A DNA stretch of 64,000 nucleotides from NCBI GenBank assembly GCA_032209605.1, contig JASFXZ010000008.1, forward strand, positions 248,001-312,000, read 5' to 3'. Under the pieces are notes generated by a model that was given only the letters and a program-made list of their open reading frames with translations, ran no database searches and was not told the origin of the DNA. Below, one piece after another: positions 21,481 to 32,387 of this stretch. Numbering within the stretch: position 1 is the stretch's first letter; each line of letters begins with the position of its first letter. The DNA is from Mactromeris polynyma (Eukaryota; Mollusca; Bivalvia; Venerida; Mactridae). The position numbers were made by a program, and so were the translations under genes.

Positions 21481-24022
21481 TAAAGCAATTATGCCGTATC
21501 ACAATACTTACATGTCCTATTTAATATTTCTCTCCTGAAAACCAAGAAGCATTATCCGAATGAGCGAAACAGATCAAAGGGGCTATATCCCCAATTCCTC
21601 TCCTGGTCATAAAAGCCACATATAAACCAGTTACATATACATATGTAAATCAATTTGCTATCGGACAATTCCTATTATTGTAAATAAATAAGTTATCTAG
21701 ATAAATTACTGCTCGTTTGGTTGTATTGAGTACACTTTTGGTTTCCTGTCGTGAAAAAACAACAAAGTAGTTCTCGCTAGGTTCATGGAAATTCAAGGGG
21801 AATCGGACATTTATTGGTTACAACGAATCTCAGTTATCATCATTTGAGACTTAGTCATAGCTCTGTTAAAACAGTTATAGATTATCATGAATATCGAAAA
21901 ATGATTTATTAATAACATCGGTTATAAACATTGTACGTTTTACAGATAGAGATAAATTTATTGTCAGAACTCTGAACAACCAGGGATTATCTGTGTGAAA
22001 GATTAAATCAGCATTGCTGTATACGAGTTTTCTGCTCTTTCAGCGTTAAAAGATATCTGTTGGCGAGTAGGTTTACACACACTGATGTCTGTATCTTATT
22101 AGCAGAGATAGATACTTCAGGATAAACTAAAGATGTGTGGTATAGCATGGAGCGGGCCGTCAGAAATTGCTGAAGATTGATAGTGTTGAGAGAGAAACAT
22201 TTGTTGTTTTATTTCAGACAATTAACGGTAAATGTTCGCGGAAACTATAATCTTTAAGACGTGTGTTCATACTAAGTTTAATTTATTGTCTTTGTTTAAA
22301 AATGTTTCGCCTGAGGTGAATTGATAGTATTTTACAGCGACATTGTCGATTACCTTCAGTGAAGCCTTCACTTAGCATAATAAATGCCTTTTTTATTGGG
22401 AATTGTTATGTACCTATTCTCAATTATAGAAATAAATTTTCTCGAAACATTTTTATTCATGGGAGGTCCTTGTAAACAGTTACATGCTTCAGATTATTTC
22501 TCATTAATTATCGATTAGTCTTTAAGTATACATGTATTACTAACATGCATTAAACGGTGAAAACAACATTATTTTCGTTATAGACCTTCATCGCTGGGAC
22601 AAGCAATTGAAAATAACTTATTTCAGTAAAAAAATGCGATATTTGTGTACAATAGTATAGTAGCATTGGTCTATGACCTTCTCGATTTTGATACAATAAA
22701 AATTGCCGAACTTGTAATTTGTGTTTAATAGTTTATTATACAATTGGCTGCATAATACATGATATAATATGATTATTTAGAAAGATATTAAAAAAAATAT
22801 TGAAATATGACTTTATTACCAGGGATAATTTAAAACATAACATCAAAAGTGACTTAAACGCGTGTTAACTCGATAATGCTATTTTTGCCATCGTAAGTCG
22901 CTATACGCTTAATCCATAATATTGCACTTCAAATAGACATGCTGTCTTCCATCGACTAGTCTAGGAATATCGGAGGAAACACAATATTAATCCAGATGAC
23001 ACGCTGTGAGTGCTCAGTTTGATTCCAAATAACTGCGTAATATTCTACATTATACAAAACTCCAACCAAATTGTTCAGCCTTAACTTAATACTTATCATA
23101 ACATAAAGCTTAACTGGGATTTTAAATATTTAGAACTTTCAACTACCATGTAATAGTGCACATAGAATATCCACCACATCAAAATAGTTTTTCGGCACAT
23201 CCTTACCAACATGGCTTTGCTATTTGCATATCAGTGATGTGTTAACCAATCAAATCTAACGTTAACCTCCTAACCAACTTCTCTTCAACCGAACAACTTG
23301 TGTAACCTTTACGCGGATTGGTTAAACTTTCGATAAAGGGTACGTTACCCTACCGAAATCCGCTGAATTTCGATATCCATTTCGGATCTGGAGTGACCAG
23401 CAATCGTACATCTTGGCATTTCTTAAGTTGCACAACAAATCTAAACCTTCAAATTGCGCCGACCATTCTTTTAAAAGATATTTCGTGTTAATTGTAAAGT
23501 CATACTTAGACCCATCTGTATCATGCCAAATGTGAAGTCTCTAATTCTCTTGAAAGACTAGTGAATTAACAAATTACAGAAACACAAAATTTACATTTTC
23601 ATCAGAGAGTAAATATTTGCTAACATATGTTTGCTTACGAAAGATACTTTCAACAAATTACCAAACAATACGCTGTGTTTTGATTGAATCAAAAGTTTGA
23701 ATGTAAAGTCTACGTCTACGTCTATTGTAAGTTTCAAATGTCTTTATGTTAACTTCTGATGAAGAAACACTCGGTTTTATCTTATTTGAAGAACAGGTGT
23801 TTCAGTTTAGTTGAATTAAATCATAAGAAGTGATTTAACAGCGGACCGAAAAGTATGAGAGTAAGTTAGTTCGAGAAGAGGAATTATTCTTGCACTACAA
23901 GATAAGACCAAAACCTTAAATTAAAAGCTGTGATATGTCATATCAGAAAGTATATTTAATTTACAGTTTATTTTATACATTTATATATTATTTAATAATT
24001 ACACATTATAAAACACAATTAA
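21481..24022. other. No supported gene; two splice-acceptor-like sites
   Basis: Acceptor-like pyrimidine tracts end at 21945 (acgttttacag) and 22043 (tttctgctctttcag). Both are followed by short open frames ending in a stop. Either could be the terminal exon of the candidate gene, but the choice cannot be made from sequence alone. Confidence 0.3.
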
Positions 24023-24023
24023 A

Positions 24024-24180
24024 GATAAAATAAGATGTTACAGGAAACGCCACATACCCAATTTAGACACTGTCTCCCAACACAGATACCAAGGAAACAG
24101 CAGCCTTCGAAACATTAGGGATTGAGGAGTTGTAAGACCAATCTCAAAACCCAAACCACTGCTTTTATAGGTTTTAAGCA
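24024..24180 (-). mobile_element. RepA fragment (24.0 kb)
   Basis: Reverse-complement 3' part: 'atgttacaggaaacgccacata', 'cactgtctcccaacacagataccaaggaaacagcagcc', 'aaacattagggattgaggagttgtaaga'. It is diverged and truncated before the G-run region. Confidence 0.6.
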
Positions 24181-24184
24181 CCAT

Positions 24185-24946
24185 CTCAAATTGTCCAATA
24201 GCGAGGCTGCATTCTAGGATAGGTCTATAAATGAGTTGTATGATTCGGGACTTAATAATGTTAAGGACGTTTCATAATACGTAAATTCTGCCAACTTGTT
24301 TTTATGAATATTTTCTGTTAGTAAAGTTGTATCGTCAACAACATCTATCGGAGTACTTGTCCAAAATTACGTACATTCTGCTATTGGAATACATCCAACG
24401 CTTCTTATGGAAAGTTATTTTCGTCAGTTCAACTTGGCAAAGGTTGGATTATAAGTCCACACATCAGACAATACCGTGCTGGGATATTTATCAATCTAAT
24501 TGCTATGTTGGACACCCAGACGAACGTAGCGTCAAATACAGTGCTGTTCTGATTTTGATCTGTCTTGAAAACATCCCCCGATTGTTCAATTGTTTCTGTA
24601 TACTGAAATAAAGAGATTGACAAGAGAAAACAATGTGACTATGGAATTGATATGAACTTGAAAACAATAACAATGAACTTAGTTACAGATATAAATGCAA
24701 GTTAAGCATGAAATGCGTCATTGAATTATTACTCATTATAGAAATCATTTCGGGCTTATATTTCACTGTAATAATTCAAACATACTGTAATAATCAAACC
24801 ATAAGTAAAGCAGAAATCAATGCAGTTTGTAATATTTGCCATATAGACAGTTTAAGACATTTACTGCTGTCCGACAGGCAATGACATGGACATTTGAAAC
24901 CGTATTTCAATCTAAATGTGACCAAATGTCAGTACACATTAAATTA
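24185..24946. other. No supported feature
   Basis: AT-rich. A 94-codon + frame at 24327 starts at a non-ATG codon and shows no domain. Confidence 0.5.
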
Positions 24947-24948
24947 TC

Positions 24949-25122
24949 CAGTACGGAAAAACTTCATTTAAAGACAACCTCAATAATAAGACCATCTCAA
25001 CATTAAGGACACAAGTTTCAAGTCTTTGCTCTTTATTCAATCTCACTACTATAAAGACCACATCCGTTTCAAGACCAGTTTCCAAGGTTCCCAAAGGTGG
25101 TCTTACCACGTGGGTTTTACTG
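24949..25122. mobile_element. CAGTAAAACC-ended MITE, copy 1
   Basis: 174 bases. The left end CAGTACGGAAAAACTTC is degraded, followed by 'tttaaagacaacctcaataataagacca'. The right end 'gtggtcttaccacgtgggttttactg' is followed by TA. Internal 'ttcaagtc...ttgctctttattcaa' matches the other copies. It is too small to code and would be moved in trans, probably by a Tc1/mariner/pogo-type transposase, given the TA flank. Confidence 0.65.
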
Positions 25123-25219
25123 TATTTGTTTAATTGTTGCCTGACACAAAAACACACACGTTCTGTTTGGTAAATTCCAAACAATTGATTTGTGCTGAAA
25201 AAGTTCCATACTTTAGATT

Positions 25220-25500
25220 CAGAGCCCTGGATTAAAACGGATACTTACACTCAGCACTTAAATCTTAAATCATCAAATTAACTATTATTAGCCTGTTAGT
25301 GGAACTTTGAGTGTGCGAAATGCATGAAAAAGCCATTTTCTTTGAGACTTTAGTGTAACTATCGGAGATAGGAGTAAATCTTGGATTTGAGTGCCACACT
25401 CCAGACTCAGATTTAAAAATTACTCCCATATTTCATATTAAACTCAAATCCCTTAGAAAATGGGCCACAGTGTAAGTACTCGTTGTAATCCCGGGCCCAG
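25220..25500. mobile_element. CTGGGCCC-ended MITE, copy 1
   Basis: 281 bases with inverted ends of about 33 bases. The left reads cagagccctggattaaaacg then 'gatacttacactc'; the right, reversed, reads ctgggcccgggattacaacg then 'agtacttacactg'. A CAGA at 25220-25223 and at 25498-25501 may be a target duplication. Copy 2 is at 62558. Confidence 0.7.
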
Positions 25501-25718
25501 AGAAATGTGTATCCTTAATATCACCCACATCTTCTACTTCACACTATTTATCAATCCATTAAATTCATTGTAGTGATTTAATATTGCAACCACCGTGTGA
25601 TTTATATTTTCAATGTTTGCTATTACGAAAGAGTAACTTAAAGACTAAGCGTATTGTATACATATTTATTTAAGATGAATGAATGATACGAAAACTAACT
25701 ACAATAACAACTCACATA
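25501..25718. other. Short spacer, no feature
   Basis: Sequence between two MITEs with no signal. Confidence 0.5.
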
Positions 25719-25968
25719 ACAATATCAATACTAAGACCACATCAACATTAAAAACATAATTTTCAAGTCCATTTTCACCGTCTTGGTCTTTATTCAACCT
25801 CAATATTTAGACCACCTCAATACTAAGACCATATCAAAATTCAGAACATAATTTTCAAGTCCATTTTTACCGTCTTGCTCTTTATTCAAACCCAATATTT
25901 AGACCACCTCAATAATAAAACTAGTTTTCAACGGTCCCAAAGCTGGTCTTGTTATTGAGGTTTTACTA
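25719..25968. mobile_element. CAGTAAAACC-ended MITE, copy 2, internally duplicated
   Basis: The right end 'ggtcttgttattgaggttttacta' is present and the left terminus is degraded. The interior holds two copies of a unit of about 105 bases ('caatactaagaccaYatcaa', 'acataattttcaagtccattt', 'accgtcttgYtctttattcaa', 'caatatttagaccacctcaa'), so the element has grown by tandem duplication. Confidence 0.65.
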
Positions 25969-25971
25969 TAT

Positions 25972-28756
25972 ATAAACGTTTTATCACTTTCAAAGAAAAT
26001 GTTACAAAATTTACATCACATCGGTACAGAATTGTGAGGGTATTTAAATCTGACAATCAATGCTTCTCCCCTCAGCGTAATGTACAAGCGTTTCATTCAC
26101 TTTGAAACAACAAAAATAGATGTAGTACATCAGACAGCTTGCCTTTTTATGTTACACGGTCTCTGAGCCGGCGAACGGCCGGACTCATTCCTCATCCGGT
26201 ACTGGGATCGGCTATGACGGGAGTTATATGCACCAATCGAAATTATATAACAGTGATCTTGCATCTATGAAGGCATGCTGCGCCCCACTTGTTGAAATGA
26301 AAAATGGATTCTGACCAAGTTCACAATGATTTTCCCCTCACACGCAAGTCTCTAGACGACTTAATGTTTTTTTCCTGTTCAGTAAATCATTTAACCTGAC
26401 TCGGGCACGCATCTTAAACAAGACCTTCGGTGCAAAAAGGTATGAAAATCCCCTTTTCAGTAATAAGAAGTGAGCGTTTTAGTCTGTTCTTGATCAATAG
26501 TACTCACTAGAGTCATAGAGAATACTTCGCCGTTGTTATTTTGAGAGAATTTCGATAGCGCAGTGTGTTGTATTGGAGGGAAACCATAATGATAAGCGTA
26601 CGCCCATCAACTTCATTGAAATCTTTCTTACAATTAGCACAATAACCGCGTATAATTTGCCTTTAATTCCGTTGTGTAAAGAAAAGACCGTGGTACGTTA
26701 ACGTACGAAAGTAGATTTAATTAAAATATAATTGGATTTGAACAGAATATTGAACTTTTTATTTCTCAATATAAAGTTGTTGGCAAAAGTCATCATCAGG
26801 AATCTTAACCAGGTAGTGTGAGTTTTTTCCACGGATTATTTTGTAAAAAAAAGTATTACGGTAAATAGAATTTGTTGTGGATTACACATACATTTGTTGT
26901 AATATATCTAGTGATTCGGGGCGAAAGGATTTATATTGACGTGGATGTTTTGTGTCCAGTCGGTCAGTATATATTGTTAATATGTTTCAATCAATTTGAC
27001 ATGATTGGATTTTATACAAATAAATTAAATTTATAATGTGTTCGAGAATTTCAAAACATGGTATAAACTGAGAAAGAGTTATGTCAACGTCAAGTTAACA
27101 CCTTAAACATATTTACAAGCTAATAGGAATAAAGTATCTTTTCTGCATTTAATAAAAAATAAAAAAATGAACATAGAAAAGATCGAGTGATACAAGAACA
27201 GAGGCTGGTGATTAAACACTTCACTTTTCCCCGTATTTATCACGTTGTGTAGGCGACTAATCGTTGACGTGGGACGAAAATGAATCTTTTCATATTTCTT
27301 CAACGCAATACTTCTTAAGGTCAGTTTTTAATAATTTAGATACTGGCTTCAGATGCAAAGCTATTATATCTTTAAGACCTGGGATACATTGTTCTTAGTT
27401 ATCTCTCAGTTGATCACATAGAAGATAAACCTTTATCGCGTTTCTTTTAAATTTGTTTGAAAGTACAAATACACTTCCCCGTAATATTGTTAAGCTTGGA
27501 ATGTATTTTATTGTTGCGTTACAGTAAATCGTAATAGATTGTGATACTATTCCTGTAACAAACCAAGAGTAATGTTATATGTGATAATAAAAACCATATA
27601 AAGTATAGAGCATTATGAGAAAACTTTTTTGGTAAGCTTCACTTGATAAAAATTGTACTTTTCTCTGAGATTATCTTTATGCGTATATTACGAGACGATG
27701 CTTCGAAAATGAATTGACTTAGAGGAGGGGGTAATTTGTTAAGCATTACATTTGTTAATATGTTTAATTCAAACGAAATCAGTGTGTTATTTTTGAAAAT
27801 AAACTTGATAGCATTTATTTCGCAATGAGGTAATAGATCTATGCACACGTTTCGACTATTCATTTGACTTGAAATTTTGACGCAATGCCAACTAACTCCT
27901 TAAACCTTACCGTGCTGTTCCTTTTGAATGTTTAAATGTACGCTACAAGGAAATGGAAAATGGTAGGAAGGCGGGAAACTATTTTTTGGTGGGAAATTGA
28001 AATAACATCTATTTATAATGTCAAAATTTTATACAAATTCGAAAAAATAACGAAAATCAGTTAATGGTTGCTAAAGCTATTGAAAGCGATTCAGTCAAGT
28101 GACCCGACCCCTGGTAGACATGTTTTAGTGAATCACACAATTGAACAATCGTGATAAAGAGTTACTTAAGGAATTGTTAGGCTAAATGATTTCAAAATTG
28201 AGCCTGTAGCTTTTTACAAGAAGAGTTTTGTATTTTACATCGCAATGTAGTTTCAAACGATATATTTAAGAAACAAAACAAGAAATTGACCATTGTATTG
28301 TTGTTGTTTTCGATCAATCGACTTGTTGTATTTTTGTAGTTTGTCGCCAAATGAAGCTTCCAGCAAAGGAAGAGGAGCATTTTAGAGGAGATGTTATTAA
28401 ACGGCAATATTTGGCCAAAGAGACATATAATAATTTTCTACTTTGATACAACTTTCGTGAAACGTAAACTCTTATCATTAGCTAGTGCGTGATGTTATGT
28501 TAATTAAGACATCCAGAAATTATCTTTGGAATATAAATTTGAAACCATTACAGTGTAGCGTTCCAAATGTGCTTTGAATGAAAAGTATTAAAAACAGGGA
28601 ACAATGTACATAAATGTAGAAATATGAATGTCGTAATTGTACCGGTGAATGTCTTGTCTAATATCTATATGATGTTATTATATATGCATTTTTCTTGTTT
28701 GTTAATGTACGAGATGAGAATTCTGAAGGTTCAGTTACAGATGCATGTAAGAAAAG
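25972..28756. other. No supported gene; one perfect palindrome and a GC-richer patch
   Basis: GTACGTTAACGTAC at 26693-26706 is a perfect 14-base palindrome. About 26157-26240 is richer in G+C ('gccggcgaacggccgg'). Neither has an assigned role. Short minus frames at 27103, 27639 and 28192 show no domain. Confidence 0.45.
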
Positions 28757-28757
28757 T

Positions 28758-29570
28758 GTGTGATACAAAAACATTTATATCACATCAGAAAACCGAGTGA
28801 AGCAAATATATATGTATTAGGAATCATGTAAATCAAATATATGTGTATCAAGAATCGTGTAATACCAATACATGTTTATCGGTAAATCGTGTAATACCAA
28901 TACATGTTTATCGTTAAATCGTGTAGTAAAAATAGATGATTATCAGGAAACCGTGTAATACAAATACATGTTTATCGGGAAACCTTGTAATACAAATACA
29001 TGTTTATCGGGAAACCGTGTAATACAAATACATGTTTATCAGGAAACTGTGTAATACAAATACATGTTTATCAGGAAACCGTGTAATACAAGTACATGTT
29101 TATCGGAAAACCGTGTAATACAAATACATGTTTATCGGGAAATCGTGAAATAAATATACATGTTAACCATTTAATCGTGTAATACAAATACATGTTAATC
29201 GGGAAATATTGTACTACAAATACATGTTAATCATTTAATCGTGTTATACAAATACATGTTAATCGGGAAATCTAGTACTACAAATACATGTTAATCGGGA
29301 AATCTAGTACTACAAATACATGTTAATCGGGAAATCGTGTAATACAAATACATGTTTATCAGGAATCGTGTAATACAAATATATGTATATAAAGAATTGT
29401 GTAATACAAATACATATTTATCGGGAAATCGTGTAATACATATACATGTTTATCAGGAATCGTGTAAGACAAATACATGTTTATCAGGAATCGTGTAATA
29501 CAAATATATGTATAGCTGGAATCGTGAAATTCAAATATATGTTTATCGGGAATTATAGTGATGCAAATTC
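28758..29570 (+). repeat. Tandem array of about 31 bases
   Basis: About two dozen units of the form aatcgtgtaatacaaatacatgtttatcggg, split here for reading as 'cgtgtaatacaaatacatg' and 'tttatcggga'. Length varies by 1-3 bases. Subtypes cluster: 'tttatcgggaaac' in the first third, 'ttaatcgggaaat' in the middle (29160-29330), and 'tttatcaggaatc' late. Edges decay gradually. A 77-codon + frame at 29446 is produced by the repeat. Confidence 0.9.
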
Positions 29571-30792
29571 ATATGTATTAGAAAATTCTGCAATGCATTG
29601 GAATAGCAAATTAAACAGATTTACACGTAAATTAGGAAACCAAGTAAATATACATTATATTGTATATCAGACCAAATAATCCATATATTAGTATATTAAA
29701 GGGATTATTCTTCCTATATTTAAATAAAGATAAAATAGACAAATAGATAAAATATGTATTTATTATTGTTTAACTATACGAAATATTCAAAACTGTGCAA
29801 TAGATAGGAATTTAAATATATGGTAACACACATAAAATCCTAAAGCATAAAAGTGATATAAATCATCTAATAGCTTGTGAAATTAAGAAGAAATGTCTGT
29901 GTTTCGGAAGTATTCACTATTCAAGTTATATATACATATATATGTTAATACAATTATTCTTTACCATAGTTCCCAAAGGAGAATGAAATGTTATACAAAT
30001 GCTAAAATGTAATGGTTTTAAATTCATTTACTGACCAGACTTACTGCTATTGTTTGTGATTAGATCAGGAATAGTTTAGACAAGATGTTGTTGTTAAGAA
30101 CCCATGTAACATATCTGGAAAGAAATGATCTAATTTGTCTGTCCGCTTGTTTGTTAGTGGGCCAGACTATGGTAGCATAATCGCGTGTTAAGAAACACAT
30201 GATTGCAATTTATTGGACACATTTCTCGTCTTGTCATTTTTGATATTTTACCACTTACTATATGGACAGATAGGTTTGGACAATGCCCAGACGCATTACT
30301 TGCAGTCTGGAACAATGAGGGGCCATGTTACCCATGTTTTTTCTTGCAGGAGCTTGCTTGTACTAATTCTTTCAAAGCTTGAAGTTATTGCATATTTTTA
30401 TTAATCATTTATCTCCGCGCAGACAGTTGTCTGGTACCAAGTAAATCTCAAATCAAAATCCTGCCAACACCAGGAATCACGTGACCCAAGAAATGTCACA
30501 TGACAGGTAAAAGATTGCGGAATCAGAAATGTTCTGACAATGGATGTTAGTGAAGATGCAAGTTATTTATTTGCAATTATTTATGTCAAGACAGAACATG
30601 TCTTAAGTTTTCCATGTGACTCGATTATAGCAAAACTTGAGTCATAATAAGTAAAATGTTGGCTCACTGACTCACAACATGCAGAAACTAGATTAAACTC
30701 TACTCATTTATATTATTTTGAAATAAGCTTTCAATTGGTCATTAATGTTCACTGCTGAGTAGCAGCATGTAATTGTTTGATGAATTTAAAGA
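29571..30792. other. Decayed array edge, then no feature
   Basis: Up to about 29670 there are weak echoes of the 31-base unit ('gtaaattaggaaaccaagtaaatatacat'). Beyond that nothing is recognised. Confidence 0.45.
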
Positions 30793-31180
30793 TGTATCTG
30801 GCTCATCTGAACCTAAATATTTTTAATGAGTTGCATCCAGTAGTGTTGTTATATAGGCTTAAACATCATTTATAAGAACCATTGCCATGTATAACCACTT
30901 AAAACAATCTTGTTTAATCATATTACTTACAGACAAAACCAATAAAAAAAACACCTTTTTTTTTAATTCTATCATAATACAAACATCTGTTTTTGAAAAA
31001 TACAGAGAAATTAATCATAAATGTATTCTGTGATAATGCATATTTATTGAAGTTTTAACTAGATAAAGTATATTTTTATGATTGTTTAGACAAACAAATG
31101 AACAAATAAAAGCATTATATATCTTGAGGAGTTTACGTACTAGTAATTTAATGAAGATAGAAATAAATAAATATAAAATT
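30793..31180 (+). repeat. Dispersed duplicate of 38.5-38.9 kb
   Basis: Collinear with 38517-38900. Shared blocks are 'ggctcatctgaa', 'atYaatcttgttttatcatRttact...acagataaaac', a poly-A/T stretch, 'aaatacagaRRaat', 'tgtattctYtgat', 'atgcatatttattga' and 'tgtttagRYaaacaaatgaac'. The class is unknown, and no inverted ends are obvious. Confidence 0.7.
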
Positions 31181-32226
31181 TCTGCTTAAAATGGTGTCTA
31201 AAATTTTGAAAACCCTTTCTTGTAAGTTCAATACTAGTGCAACACCATGCACTCGAATGTTTCTCAAAAAAACTTAGAGTACTTTAAGAACGAAGGCTCT
31301 TATTTGAACCAGATTACTTGTAAAAATGACTAATTACCAAAAAAATATGAGATGAATTAGGTTCTATTTTCTGCTCAATTATTTCGATAGCCAAAGCCGT
31401 CGTAGGTGCACAGGGACAAAATCAACCTTGTTTCACGAACAATGAAGTAATGCTGCTAGAATTTGTTCAATCAATAGTAAATTTTGAAAAATACTGCATA
31501 CATGCATCGGAACCCTCCAGGATATTGAACACTTTATGAGAGATGAGACACAAAGTCAAAACCCTTTTTCAAAATACAGGCGATGGCATTGATATCAAAT
31601 ACTGCCGCACAGTCTTAAAGCATATGAATTGATATAAATGAGTATTACTGCCATACGGCCACAACTTAAAGCTGATATTGTATGCGTTACAATATAACTG
31701 AAACTAAGGTTGATGTCGGATGTTGAACATTTGTAATACTAATTGATGACGTATTTTCCTTTAGGCTACTAGATAATTTCGACGATTTAATGGTGTAATA
31801 TTTATTATTTCGATGAAAAGGTTGTAGAACAACTTCAAGACTTTTTCATGAAACGAATGCCAGAGCTTGGGGTTTTGTGGAGTATGTGAAAGAAATATAT
31901 TGGAAATTAATGAAAATATATAGTGTGATATGCTGTCAATACCAAATGGAATGATTGTTTGGAAAGAAAACAATTTATTTCACATTTACGTCACAAGCAT
32001 ATTCCTTGATAGGTTTTTTGATATTACGCATGTGAAGAAAACTGTCAGTTAAATTCCATCTTCAAAACATTCATTTCAAAGACAGTATTTAACGTGGCCC
32101 ATAATTGTTTAGAAAAGAAAACCTTTATATTTTCAGATGTGCTTGTCTTTTTTTAATATAACTTTATATATGACTTTCAAATTCCCTTTTTGCAATCTAG
32201 AAGCGCATTTAGAATGATTTGCTTAA
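31181..32226. other. No supported feature
   Basis: AT-rich with no coding or repeat signal. Confidence 0.5.
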
Positions 32227-32228
32227 TA

Positions 32229-32385
32229 CGGTGGGACCTCGTTCATTCGAATTCATTCGAATAGTACATGGTTTCCTATAACCCTTTTCAATTCGACGTA
32301 CCTAAGATACATCGGGACCTGATATTTATTTCGGACTATACCAAGTTTTCGGATAAAAGGTTGTCGAACAAACGAGGTCCGACTG
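32229..32385. mobile_element. CAGTCGGACC-ended MITE, copy 1
   Basis: 157 bases flanked by TA (32227-32228 and 32386-32387). Left end cggtgggacctcgttcattc; right end reversed cagtcggacctcgtttgttc. Internal 'gacctgatatttatttcgga' and 'ttcggataaaag' match the 55.1 kb copy. TA flanks and CAG-type ends fit Tc1/mariner/pogo mobilisation, which is inferred. Confidence 0.8.
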
Positions 32386-32387
32386 TA

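Noticed and set aside
24150..24290. Possible LINE remnant
   Set aside because: The sequence felt familiar, but no reverse-transcriptase motif or frame supports it.
9259..29570. CRISPR-like arrays
   Set aside because: The tandem arrays have no unique spacers between repeats, and the DNA is animal in character.
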